NCBI GenBank assembly: GCA_037355855.1
Contig: CM074764.1
Coordinates: 2,294,001-2,358,000 of the forward strand
DNA from: Pseudo-nitzschia pungens
Lineage: Eukaryota > Bacillariophyta > Bacillariophyceae > Bacillariales > Bacillariaceae
Length of the DNA stretch: 64,000 nucleotides
Direction: 5' to 3'
Below the pieces are notes generated by a model. It searched no databases. It worked only from the letters and a program-made list of their open reading frames with translations, and was not told the origin of the DNA. Every line of letters begins with the position of its first letter. Position 1 is the first letter of the stretch. The translations under genes and the position numbers were made by a program. Of the stretch, positions 46,532 to 57,437 are shown piece by piece.

Positions 46532-48585
46532 ATGCCCCCCAAGAAAAGAAGACCTGGTGGATCATCCACTCCCCGTAGGAAAAAAAGGGAGCGACGAAGC
46601 ACTCTTCTTTACAGGCAGCAACGACAACCGACTGAGTCGGATCCGGATCCAATCGAAGAACTTCCGCCGAGGTCACCCCCAGTGAACTATGCAGAGAACT
46701 ACACGGAGTCTGCTGATGGTACAGAAATCTACATCCCTGTCGATCCGGAGGAGGCATCGCCCAAGTTTGCAGCCGTATCCACGTTCCAAAATATTCGAAT
46801 TGCTATTGCAGTCCATTTTGAACACGTCCTTGGTAGCCCACAGAAAAATGATTGGAAAGAACTGGATACCATTTCAACCATTGCTGATGTCTTCCAAGAT
46901 CACCGCAAATCATTCAAGCGAACCATTAAACAAGTCTGCACTGAACTCCTTGCTTGCCAACAGGATTCTACTCTCTACACTGGATCAGGTAATTGTCAGT
47001 CAGCTGGGAGACCACCAGTTATTACTACTGACAGTATTGAAGCTCAAATCATTGCAGATGCTGTGGAATCAGGCAACAGCATTGCTGCATCTACCTTCAT
47101 TGTGAACCTTTTTAGGGAACAGAATGAACTGACCTCCCTTACCTACTCAGCTGTTAGGAATTGCATGATGAGATTGCAGCCACAAATCAAGTCTGTGAAG
47201 AAAGCCAAGCAAGGCTCCAAAAACAAGGACTCTGCTTGGTGCAGGGCTTCATTTAGGTGGGTAGCGCAGCTACTATTGAGGTTTGGCAAGGTTGATTTTA
47301 GCCATGAGATGTTCAAGTCACTGTTAGGAGATGCATATGATCTCACTAAACCTCCCCCCTGTTATGACATGACAATGATGAGACCATTGAACCTGTCCAA
47401 AATTGTATGGTGGGATGAGATGCACAAGAAGGCTATCATTGGATTCACTGGCAGCAGAACTGGAAATGGACTGGAAAACAAGTGGGTTGCTTTCAAGAGG
47501 GATGCCAATGGAAAGCTTGATCCTAATGGGGAATATGCAGCAGAGAAGACCACTACTCATGTCAAGTATGAAAAGGAAGCTAGGTTTTGCTTTGGAGTCT
47601 ACATGGATGAGCAAGGCAATGGTTGCAGAGTGAATTCAGTCTTTGAGTACACTGAAAAGAAGCTCATTACTCGTGTTGACCGGAACAGACTACGTCTTCA
47701 AGCAATTGCATTGGCACGTTCCAATCTTGGTAAGCCGTCAAACACTTGGATTGAAAATCCACGCCCTGCAGGGACAGTTTACGAATTGGAGTCCATTGAG
47801 TCTATTCCCAGGTTGAAGGGCAAGACTGCTGAGAAGCTGATCCAGCACGGTATTTCATTTGTCAAGGATCTGAAAGCTCTTGATGGCAATGATGCGCAAA
47901 TCAAAACCATTGCTGCTCAGACTCGTGGGATATCCTACCAGCGTTTGCTTGATTTTGTGAAGATAGCGGCTGGCTGTTTGCCAGGTGAACCCCCATCTGT
48001 GATTGACCACAGAGCCGCTGACAACCCTTACCGCAGTAAATATGGAGATTCATGGGAGTCCGAAGTTGACAAGATTTGTATGGTTGGTTCAGTGTGTGTG
48101 ACGGAGCTCATTGATTTTCTTTTCAATGAAACGGAGCGTATTTATGGTGCTGACGGTATGGTGTATCATGATGCTTTATCCTTAATGACTTCAGCAGACA
48201 GTGTTCGTTACATGAAGGATAAAGGCTATTATGACAGATGGATTCTACCCCAAAACGATCTAATGGGTGAGTCAGGAGGACTTGGAGGTGTGCTCTCTGC
48301 TTATCGTGGACGTCCTGTTGGAAATTGACCTGAGGCCAATCCTTTGGACACTTCGCTCTTCAGTCAGTTGCACAAAGCGGTGAACATGCACGTGAGTGTT
48401 ACCAAAGGTCTTCCAGACGACAAAAAATTTTCGCTTGCTACCCCTTCTTCGATCTCAAAGGCTTATAGGCGTGTCTGGGAAGTTGCTCCAAGACCGGAAA
48501 TGATTGCAAGCGATATCAAGAAAGTGCTTGAGTCGTTTCTTGTGATAGCTGAGCATGAAGGACTTGCAGTTGATGGTCTTGGCGA
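46532..48585 (+). pseudogene. Tc1/mariner-like DDE transposase with an inserted HhH-like motif, 5' part
   Basis: The gene starts at an ATG after ACAAA and is cut after 684 codons by the LTR element at 48586; it resumes at 51730. Residues 1-50 are basic and disordered. A helix-turn-helix-like DNA-binding region is likely around 155-240 (GRPPVITTDS onward). Catalytic candidates are Asp295 (VWWDEMH), Asp547 (VYHDALSLM) and Asp606 (NPLD), the last just after a TGA at 48326-48328 inside RPVGN-x-PE, where Ser is common in related proteins I recall. Between the first two sits ESIPRLKGKTAEKLIQHGIS (422-441), which reads as a helix-hairpin-helix, an unusual insertion within a DDE core. The TGA and the LTR insertion both inactivate it. 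Confidence 0.7.
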
Positions 48586-48925
48586 TGTTACATGCTGACG
48601 TAGGTACCCTACGAGAGGCTCTAAATGATTATTGAATCCCGCATGTGCTCCAATACACAAGAATATCTATGATATTCGTGTATATATACTGAATATCCAA
48701 CGGACCAGAATACACATACAATTCAAACAAAGATTCCCATGACTCATCGATTGTTGATATTATGCCCGACGAACATTATTATTGTTCGATCGTTCATTCA
48801 TTCCATACTCAAGAAATCATTCCCATCTCGTAAAGTATTCAACCATTTCTCTTTTATAACACAATTTTATTAATCATACCTCTTTAAAATACTCCTATCG
48901 CGTATTTCTACCTTAGAGTGTAACA
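48586..48925 (+). repeat. 5' LTR of the gag-only element
   Basis: 340 bp, beginning TGTTACATGCTGACG and ending TTAGAGTGTAACA. It is nearly identical to the 3' LTR. Confidence 0.9.
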
Positions 48926-49196
48926 CAGTAATTACTGTTTATCTTTTAAAGTAGAAGACAGACAGGAACTCAGTACTGAATCACCCAAAACAACCTTTAT
49001 CCTAAACAACAGGTATACAACGATACCCTGATAAGCAAAATCCTACAATCGAAACCTCCGAAAGAACCGATCGAAGCAAGAACTACGATAAGAACCGATC
49101 GAACGAAACGATCGATATCTACGAAACGATCTCTACGAACCAACCGATACGAATCGATCACACAACGAATCGATCGAACGCAACGAATCAAGAACC

Positions 49197-50294
49197 ATGG
49201 CAGGACTTTACAGAGACCCTCCAATCAATTACATCCCTTCCTTCAAGAGGAACAAACCAAAGCTCACCAAGCTCTCCATTACACATGCCAATGGACAACA
49301 AGACAGCATGAAGATCCCTCTATTCACCAACAAAGGAGGTCTAGAAGAATTTCTATTTGTTGAAGAAGCCTTCAGGAACGCCGCAAAGCTCCTAGGACTA
49401 CCAACCACCGACTACATTACTTACTTCAGCAGATGTCTAAATACAGACACTCAATCCAAGTGGAATGAAATGCTACAGGATCCCCTGGATCCAAATGAAT
49501 TCCAATATGAAGAAAGCGCCGAAGGATATGAAGCAGCAATCATTGATTTTATCAAGGACTATTGCAATGCAAAAGACGCCAAGGATATCATGCATACATA
49601 CCTTCGAACGCTGAAGAAACCAAGCACTGTTTCATGCAAAGACCATGCAGACCGAATGCAAATCCTCTTCAAGTACACCCGAAGACTCCAAGGACATGGA
49701 ACAGACCTATCGCCAACAGAAGCTAAGACCATTCTGCTGCACACCTTTCCAAGCAAATGGATCAACAGCTATGGTCTAATCCACCAGGGAATACAAGAAG
49801 ATACCACTGTACAATTCATCGTGGACCATATGAGCTGTTTAGAGCGCCAAAGAAAACGAAAAGCGTCGGACGCTGACTCAGACGCGCACTCAGACGCTGA
49901 TTCGGATGCTGAAAACATCGACAGTAACAGCTCTGACTCGGACGCCGACAGCCACAGTTCTAACAGTGACAGCGACGCTGAATCGGAAGAAGAAGAAAAA
50001 GAGCAGGAGCCATCCGGTGGCAAAAGAAAATATAACAATCCCTGCAGAATTCCGGGACATGACCACGATTGGTCTGAATGTCCGAAGAACAGATATTCCA
50101 AAAGAAATAAGAGTAATAGCAGCAACAACAGCACTGCTACGACTCCTAGCAATGAAACTGGAAGCACCGCTTCAACGGAATCGCTCCAAGCCCACGTAAA
50201 ACAACACGAACAGCAAGCAATTGAATCCTATTGCATGCAACATGGAGGCCGGGTTGAAAGACAATCTGATGGCAGCCTACGATGGCAACCATAG
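49197..50294 (+). CDS. Gag of the gag-only LTR element
   Basis: 365 residues, ATG in the context AACCATGG, to TAG. The N-terminal 220 residues form the capsid-like part (EEAFRNAAKLLGLP, HTFPSKWINSYG). A Ser/Asp/Glu repeat follows (about 223-275), then a basic segment and CRIPGHDHDWSEC, a C-x4-H-x1-H-x4-C arrangement instead of the usual CCHC knuckle. The tail is Ser/Asn-rich and ends with a segment holding CMQHGGRVERQ. The frame is intact. As the sole product it is probably the protein that lets its own RNA into particles built with help from a complete element. It shares the same start and layout with the gag at 8955-9845. Confidence 0.8.
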   Translation: MAGLYRDPPINYIPSFKRNKPKLTKLSITHANGQQDSMKIPLFTNKGGLEEFLFVEEAFRNAAKLLGLPTTDYITYFSRCLNTDTQSKWNEMLQDPLDPNEFQYEESAEGYEAAIIDFIKDYCNAKDAKDIMHTYLRTLKKPSTVSCKDHADRMQILFKYTRRLQGHGTDLSPTEAKTILLHTFPSKWINSYGLIHQGIQEDTTVQFIVDHMSCLERQRKRKASDADSDAHSDADSDAENIDSNSSDSDADSHSSNSDSDAESEEEEKEQEPSGGKRKYNNPCRIPGHDHDWSECPKNRYSKRNKSNSSNNSTATTPSNETGSTASTESLQAHVKQHEQQAIESYCMQHGGRVERQSDGSLRWQP

Positions 50295-51384
50295 CCAACT
50301 AATGAACAAAAGGATCACAGCATCCAGCACCGTGCCTTCAGTTCCCCTGGAACTGAATGCCAGATCAGCCCTGCTGACTGGGAAGACGCATGGAGGAGAA
50401 CTCCCAAGAAAAGAGGGGAAGGAACCTACAGAGATGAGCCCTGTTGCAAACAAAATGTTCGAACAAAATCCAAAGCGCTCCAGTCCGCTCCAACGTGACG
50501 GCAACGACAATCAACCGAATAAAATAAAAGATTCAAAAATGGCAAATACAAACAACAGCAAAAGGTTCGGACGCGAACTAATTGCAAGGGTACAGACGCT
50601 TATGCCAAACGAATCAAACAATGGAATCGAATCATATATCGATATCGATAAGGGTACAGACGCAAACAAAATAAAGGGTACAGCAGCAATAACAAGGCCA
50701 ACCTTGTTCCGGACAAACAAATAGTCCACAGGGAGCTCCACAAATAATAGAGCAATCCCACGAAATCCATATTCATAACCCACAGAGGTGCTCTGGAGTT
50801 ACAAAAATTCAAACCTCCAGTAGACTGCTGCAAATACACCCATAAAGACCGGCAAAGTATCCGGCAAAGCGCGAATGAATTCATTACATGACTCATACCG
50901 TCACTAACAATGCGTCCCCTCTCTGCTTTTACATACAATTGCAGACAAACAGCAAGAATAACACATCCAACGCAGCTCAGCTTTTCACCTACCTCAAACT
51001 CCTATTACAGGAGGTGTTTTTATGCCTAAAGAGCAATCGATTTTAAACATCAACTTAATTTAAAATCAGCTCCACTACCCTGAGAGGTACATCACAGTCG
51101 GGGGAGGAAAAGAATTTTCTTCGACTCTTTTTGCTATTTTTAGCATGTCATTATTACCCTTCTCAAGAACAAGAAACAAATCTTCGATTTTTTTGAGTAT
51201 CACAAAGAACCTTCTTCAATCCCATTTCAATCTACATCACCATATATCTTCGAAATATCTCAAATGGCATATATCATCTTCAACCGGTTCTCTGAACAAG
51301 CATATCTCTTTCCATCGATACTACTCAACTCCGAACCTATACTATCGAACCACATGCAAACTTCACCTAATCATTGGGGAACTA
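50295..51384 (+). other. Non-coding 3' part of the gag-only element
   Basis: No pol motifs in any frame. A short frame (to about 50724) lies over the end of gag and is Lys/Asn-rich without recognisable content. Confidence 0.5.
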
Positions 51385-51724
51385 TGTTACATGCTGACGT
51401 AGGTACCCTACGAGAGGCTCTAAATGATTATTGAATCCCGCATGTGCTCCAATACACAAGAATATCTATGATATTCGTGTATATATACTGAATATCCAAC
51501 AGACCAGAATACACATACAATTCAAACAAAGATTCCCATGACTCATCGATTGTTGATATTATGCCTGACGAACATTATTATTGTTCGATCGTTCATTCAT
51601 TCCATACTCAAGAAATCATTCCCATCTCGTAAAGTATTCAACCATTTCTCTTTTATAACACAATTTTATTAATCATACCTCTTTAAAATACTCCTATCGC
51701 GTATTTCTACCTTAGAGTGTAACA
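51385..51724 (+). repeat. 3' LTR of the gag-only element
   Basis: 340 bp, the same termini, preceded by CATTGGGGAACTA, a short purine-rich tract that may prime plus-strand synthesis. Confidence 0.9.
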
Positions 51725-51729
51725 GGCGA

Positions 51730-51928
51730 TCGGTCAGGAAGAAGGCATATTCCAAAAGATGAGCAGGTTCGAGGGCGAGGAAGAACTCTCCCAGTTGACT
51801 GCTATGATAGAGAGAAGATTGTTTTGCACGAAGATGCGTCTTCAGCACCAATGGCAATCGTTGAAGAAGCGCAAGCAAAAATGGAAAAAGGACTAGATGT
51901 AGAAAGTAGTAATAGTGATAGTGAATAA
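51730..51928 (+). pseudogene. Tc1/mariner-like transposase, 3' part
   Basis: Removing the LTR element and one copy of its 5-bp target (GGCGA) joins this stretch in frame to 48585. It reads RSGRRHIPKDEQV onward, through a basic and then an acidic C-terminus (VESSNSDSE), to TAA. The exact frame continuity shows that the LTR element landed in an otherwise open gene. Confidence 0.75.
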
Positions 51929-52789
51929 AATTAAGTATTTACAATTGAAGGTCCATCTAATAGGACAGGAGAAATCCATATTCCCAGAGATCAGTAGGTT
52001 AGGACGAAGTTCTATCACGACGGATGTTACCCTAATTCCTGTCAACCGTTTACATTTTGGTCAGGACGGCTGTTAGAGGACCGATATTACCCTAATTCCT
52101 GTCAACCGTTTACAGTTCGGTTTGTATCCTAGCATCCTGTAGATGTTATAAAAAGGGTTTGCTAAGAACTGAGGTATGTAGATATGGTACAAGTTCTACT
52201 ACAACGGCCTTGCATCCTGTCTAGCAAGCATTTACAGTTTGGTCTGTATCCTAGCACCCTGTAGATCTTATAAAAAGGGGTTGCTGAGAACTGAGGTGTG
52301 TAGATATGGTAGAAATCCTACTACAAGGACTCAGCATCCTATCTTAGCGCACTAAAGTTCCGTTAATCAGTTAGCACACTGAATAGTTTATAATATTGGT
52401 CTGATAAAAGGATAGGGCATGTAGATCTGGTACAAATCCTACTACAAGAACCTAGCATCCTGTCTAGCATACTGTTCAGTGTCCCTCCTAGCACACTAAA
52501 GTTCCGTTCTTTATCAGTTAGCACCCCTACAGATCTTCCAGTATTGATCAGACAAGAACAGGGGCGTGTAGACCTGGTACAAGTTCTACATACTTAGCCC
52601 AGCATCCTCTCTAGCATCCTTTTCAGTGTCCCGCTTAGCACACTAACGTTCCGTTAATCAGTTAGCGCCCCTGTAGATCTTCTAATACCGTATGGTACCG
52701 TACCCTATCGGTGTTCTAAGAGCCGAAGAATGTAACTATGATACATATCGATCCTATTATAGGGCACTACCACCCAGTAAAATCTTATG
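51929..52789. repeat. Degenerate roughly 100-120 bp tandem repeat
   Basis: Words such as TTAGCACCCTGTAGATCTT, GTGTAGATATGGTA and CCTACTACAAGGAC recur with loose spacing from about 52010 to 52690. They are more diverged than the 181-bp satellite that follows. I see no gene. Confidence 0.65.
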
Positions 52790-53490
52790 GTGCATTAAAT
52801 AGATGTGACACCCAAAGTATCAGGTCTATCTGACTCAGACTTTTTTCATAGTACCAACCATACATAGGGGGAGGACTATCTACATTGGAACGGTTGAAAT
52901 ACTCCTTTTCTGAATTTAGATAGGTCATTTTGTCTATTTTCTAGTCATAATGGGCAGTACTGGAAGAAATGTGCATTAAATAGATGTGACACCCAAAGTA
53001 TCAGGTCTATCTGACTCAGACTTTTTTCATAGTACCAACCATACATAGGGGGAGGACTATCTACATTGGAACGGTTGAAATACTCCTTTTCTGAATTTAG
53101 ATAGGTCATTTTGTCTATTTTCTAGTCATAATGGGCAGTACTGGAAGAAATGTGCATTAAATAGATGTGACACCCAAAGTATCAGGTCTATCTGACTCAG
53201 ACTTTTTTCATAGTACCAACCATACATAGGGGGAGGACTATCTACATTGGAACGGTGGAAATACTCCTTTTCTGAATTTAGATAGGTCATTTTGTCTATT
53301 TTCTAGTCATAATGGGCAGTACTGGAAGAAATGTGCATTACATTGATGTGACACCCAAAGTATCAGGTCTATCTGACTCAGACTTTTTTCATAGTACCAA
53401 CCATACATAGGGGGAGGACTATCTACATTGGAACGGTGGAAATACTCCTTTTCTGAATTTAGATAGGTCATTTTGTCTATTTTCTAGTCA
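52790..53490. repeat. 181-bp satellite, four tandem copies
   Basis: Starts of GTGCATTAAATAGATG lie at 52790, 52971, 53152 and 53333, an exact 181-bp period. Copies differ at very few positions: GGTTGAAA in copies 1-2 versus GGTGGAAA later, and TTACATTGATG in copy 4. A fifth copy continues after the insertion at 53491. Confidence 0.9.
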
Positions 53491-54055
53491 CAATTTGCGC
53501 GAAGCGCATTTTGTCCGACGTTCCGATGTTCCAGTACTAAAAATACGTAGATTTCTACACAACTTTACCATGCGATATCTCGCTCCCTTTTACACCCCCA
53601 ATCACAACCCCAGGACCTACATGTATTAACCAAGACCTGCGCTCTTCGTTTCTGCTATCGGTTCAGTTGCTGTCTGCTTCTTTTGGTTGATTTGGTTGCC
53701 AATTCACCACTCGGCCGATCGATCGAGCAGCAGCAACAGCACCAAAACAAAACCGACACATAATTTTCTACAGCAATTCCAGTACAGATTCTACCGTACA
53801 GCAAAACCGACAACACCCTACGACAGGTACATGTCTATTGCTTCGATCTGTTTCCCAGCTCCATTCCAAGGCCCCTAAGTATATCTTATACTTAATGTTC
53901 TACACTGTTTCCAAGCTGCTTAAGTGATTCTCACTTAATGTTCTACATTCTTCGAAGTTCCTTGCTGAGTCCTCTTAAGTCTTTTCAAGTCGAAGTTCAC
54001 GAACAGCCCCTTCCACTGTAGGAATCTTTTTTTCTAAAAAGAAATTCTGTCATCT

Positions 54056-54650
54056 GTTTTCAAGTCCATTGCCCTGCTGGACCCTAAGTGTTTTTCACTT
54101 ATGGTCCTACTGTTTCCTTACCCAAGCCCCAAAGCCGCTAAGTACAGCTCGCTTAAGGCTCTCCTACCTACATATACCTCTCAGATGCATTCTTCAACTG
54201 TCATCTGTTTTCAAGACTACTGCCCTGCTGGACCATAAGTGTTCTCACTTAAGGTCCTACTATTTCCTGACCCAAGCCCCAAAGCCGCTAAGTACAGCTT
54301 GCTTAAGGCTCTCCTACCTACATAACCCTCTCAGATGCACACTTCAACTGTCATCTGTTTTCAAGTCTACTGCCCTGATAGTCCATAACTGTTTTCGATA
54401 ATGGACCTACTGTTTTTATGACCCAAGCCCCACAGCTGCTAAGTACATGTTACTTAACGCTTCACCACCATTATATACCCCTCCAGTTCACAGTACAGCA
54501 GAGACCTGTTTTCAAGCCTACAGCCCTGATGGTCCATAAGTGTTATCACTTAGAGCCCCTGTTTCCAAGCTACTACAGGAGAGCAAGTTCAAGTTCGAAC
54601 AGAAGGCCAGCTGTTACGAATTTGAATTTGGTAGTAGGCTCCACCGCCTC
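54056..54650 (+). repeat. 150-bp-period hairpin array inside the retroposon
   Basis: Units start at 54056, 54206, 54356 and 54508 with GTTTTCAAG. Each holds an inverted pair such as GGACCCTAAGTG / CACTTATGGTCC (unit 1), GGACCATAAGTG / CACTTAAGGTCC (unit 2) or GTCCAT / ATGGAC (unit 3). The first three also hold a second pair of the CTAAGT / ACTTA type. Arm sequence changes between units while the pairing is kept. The 150-bp period leaves a frame open, which I regard as incidental. Confidence 0.7.
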
Positions 54651-54990
54651 TACGTGTTTCCTCTACGTGTTTCCTACTACGAAGTTCGAACAGAAGGACA
54701 GCTGTTACGAATTTGGTAGTAGGCTCCGTACTATATGTACCATACAGTGGTAAGGAATGTGTTTGGGGCACTCGCATTACTGATGCTGCAATACAGCATG
54801 CAGCGACCAGGGACAGTTTTGCTTGTGTTTTCCCTTTCACGTTCTTGTTACCCCGTCTCCTGTACACTTTGCAACAGCTGTGTCTGTTGTGCTCTGGAAT
54901 GGTTCATTTTTTCCTGTTTCTTACCAAGGTTCGTTTGCAAAATAGCCGTCTTTACAACCTGGGGCCTATTCCCCATGGTTGAGGCGGCGC

Positions 54991-55100
54991 GTCGTTCTAC
55001 AACTTGGGGCCTAACCTCTCTTCGATTGAGGCGACGATAAAGTCTGGTTACAGACTGAGTAGCTTTTAACCACCTTCGGTGGATTTTCCTACTTAAATAA
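54991..55100 (+). ncRNA. Structured 3' domain of the retroposon RNA
   Basis: Two hairpins can be drawn: AGTCTG-GTTA-CAGACT (55041-55056) and CCACC-TTC-GGTGG (55070-55082). In the truncated copy at 32781 they become AGTCTG-GATA-CGGACT and TCACC-TTT-GGTGA, keeping pairing by a G-U wobble and a C-G to T-A exchange. This suggests an RNA element recognised by a reverse transcriptase supplied in trans. A partial duplicate of the start of this domain lies at 54945-54990. Confidence 0.6.
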
Positions 55101-55132
55101 GTATATTATTATTATTGTCTATTTTCTAGTCA

Positions 55133-55320
55133 TAATGGGCAGTACTGGAAGAAATGTGCATTAAATAGATGTGACACCCAAAGTATCAGGTCTATCTGAC
55201 TCAGACTTTTTTCATAGTACCAACCATACATAGGGGGAGGACTATCTACATTGGAACGGTGGAAATACTCCTTTTCTGAATTTAGATAGGTCATTTTGTC
55301 TATTTTCTAGTGATAATGGG
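55133..55320. repeat. Fifth copy of the 181-bp satellite, displaced
   Basis: It carries on where copy 4 stops, after the second copy of the target duplication. Array and insertion therefore give an order of events: satellite first, retroposon later. Confidence 0.85.
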
Positions 55321-56037
55321 CAGTTTGCATGAAATAGACCTTTTTCCATTTTTTCGACGACTATGGTCTGTCCTTTTTCCGCTCAACGTCTGTCCGTTTT
55401 CCGCTCAATTTCGAGCGCCCCGCGCTGCCAAAAACAGAGCCAGCAGAGCTTTTTCGGAGTCTCGAGTTTTCTATTTCGACCGTTATTTTAACTAGACAAA
55501 AAATAAGTCGGTTCTCCGTAGTTTTCAGAGCGAATTTTAATAAGCCCTCGAAAATGTGTACATCAATTCTCGATAGCAAGAAGTTGTCTGACTTAGCCAA
55601 CTAATAGACAATCTAGTTCACGGTCTTGTGGTGATTGTATGAAGATATTCAAGGTGGTGCTATGATCTGTGCTAAGGCTCCTGTGTAGAAGGGCTACTGG
55701 GTCTACAGACAGCAACATCCAGTAGCTGACTAACAGGTGCTGAGTTGAGTGCTAGGCTGTGTGCGAATTGGTAGCATACAGGCTTAGCAACAGGCTTAGC
55801 AGCAGGCTTAGCAGCAGGCTTAGCAGCAGACCTATCCTGTCTAGTATTGCTAGCAGAGTTTACTAGGGTCGCCGCGTACGATTTGTACCGATCGTACGTA
55901 CCCCGAGTAAAGCACCTTTTCAGGGTGTAGCTAAATGCTACAGGGTTAGGGTTGCTAATGCTACGAGATACTGATGGTGCTACATACCATAATATCATGC
56001 TAAGATACTATGCTACCGCCGGGGTCGGGTCATTGGT
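55321..56037. other. No clear gene; short repeat and one weak ORF
   Basis: A 12-bp tandem AGGCTTAGCAGC (about 55783-55830) creates an Ala-Lys-Pro repeat in an antisense ORF (55672-55998, 108 codons) that I do not recognise. TE-like or host status is unknown. Confidence 0.35.
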
Positions 56038-57437
56038 GTATAATATATACCATGACCGCATACCCGGCCCAAACAGTTACCCAACGCGCTAGCATAAGTG
56101 AGCTAGCGACGCACGATTCGATCTAATTAATCGGAGATACCCTACGATACTCCGATACGGTACGCTACTCGTAGGATACAGTACCAGAGCTACAGAAGCT
56201 CTGTTATTATACGAGTTAGCGAGTTAGCGAATCGATGTCACGATACAGAGCTGAGCGCTTTGGCTCAGCTCCCTCCTTTATTCACTCTTTCTTTTACACT
56301 CTAAAATAGACGCCTATCATGCCCTCCCCTTTCGATCGATCCCGATGTACCTCTAGGGAAGTGCCTTGTATTGCCTAAGTGTATGCAATAGACCTTGAAC
56401 GGTCCACTGTAGACTCACGATTTGCCAGGACTTTATGTATTGTTATTGTTAAGGCTTTCCCCTATTTTTAGGCCAGTATGAAACAGTTTATATCTACGAG
56501 TCGTCCCCGAAGATCGCTGACGAGCGAATATCAACGCAGTTTATCAGACCCACCGCTCGACCCACTACGAACCGGGACGCCGGCTAGAGCGCGTGATGAA
56601 ACCCAGCTGGCTGATCACCACTGGCATCCATGCCTACACTTGGATGTAAAACCTCAGCTGAAAACTGGACCAGCAGCTGACATCGCGAGATCCCTGATGT
56701 TAATGGGGAGCCCTTCCCCAGACACGCGACCGACCGGAGCCCACACATCCACCTCTGGGGCCTGTTGATACAGTAGATGAGCATCATGGTGGCACCATGG
56801 AGGCTCGATCCGGTAGGGGAAGGCGCAGGACGTGGAGAAAGCAGCGTCCATGATTCCCTGTTATTTTACAGGATTCAAGGGGGACGCTTGCTTGCCACGG
56901 ATGGAACCACACTGGAAAAAGAATTTTCGTGGAAGACAGACCACCACGTACTTCCCAGTGAGAACAGTCATATCCAGCAGACCAAAGGACATGACGCCAG
57001 GACCATCCATAAATGAGGCGCAGACAACCTCAACGAGGCGCAGACAACCTCAAACCTGTCATACCATCGATTTTGATTTTAGCCAAGGGAATTTGGAATC
57101 AGACAAGCCAAGAACCCTGAGATCTGTCATATCTCAGAATCAAATTGATTGGTTCAGAGCAGAAAGACCGAATAGAATTCTTCTCTTTTGGTCGACGTCG
57201 GCGCAGACCACCGACGCAACCCACTGTCGATACGGAACAATTGACATGTACTTATTTCGGACCATCGATTCAGATGTTCTTCTTTTTGAATGGCGACGCG
57301 GACGTCAACACAGAATTGACACGTAACCTCTTCTTTTTGATCGGCGATCGAGGTGGAAACAGTCCTCCACCACAAAAGAATTTGGTTTAGAAACTGAAGC
57401 AAGTTAGTTACTCAGAGCAAGTCAAGTCAAGTCAACC

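Larger units (their letters stand above)
48586..51724 (+). mobile_element. Gag-only LTR retrotransposon (TR-GAG-like)
   Basis: Two 340-bp LTRs (TGTTACATGC to AGTGTAACA) enclose a single gag gene and no protease, integrase or RT. GGCGA is duplicated on both sides (48581-48585, 51725-51729). The LTRs differ at about two positions, both transitions, so insertion is recent. Mobility without pol means enzymes from another element act on it; plant TR-GAG elements have the same plan. Other copies of the family in the window lie at 8955-10421 and 16200-16747. Confidence 0.85.
53491..55114 (+). mobile_element. ORF-less 1.6-kb retroposon with long target duplication
   Basis: TTGTCTATTTTCTAGTCA (18 bp, part of the satellite) is present on both sides (53473-53490, 55115-55132). 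The insert ends in a TATTATTATTATT tail. Long duplications plus a simple-sequence 3' tail indicate target-primed reverse transcription, as for LINEs and SINEs, but there is no RT or endonuclease frame. It begins with a small hairpin TTGCGCGAAGCGCA, has a 150-bp-period hairpin array (54056-54650), a duplicated block GAAGTTCGAACAGAAGG, and a structured 3' domain (54991-55100) shared with the copy at 32781. I know no named family like this. Confidence 0.75.

Noticed and set aside
45289..46578. ORFs rich in FNSILNDSRCEPG
   Set aside because: They translate the GATACTCAACGATTCG array in several frames; no start or codon signal.
54069..54753. Two ORFs of about 110 codons inside the retroposon
   Set aside because: They follow the 150-bp repeat, which is a multiple of three; the repeat is better explained by hairpins.
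56832..57326. 164-codon ORF before the last Copia gag
   Set aside because: Lies in the element leader, unlike any gag or pol part, and overlaps direct repeats of GAGGCGCAGACAACCTCAA.
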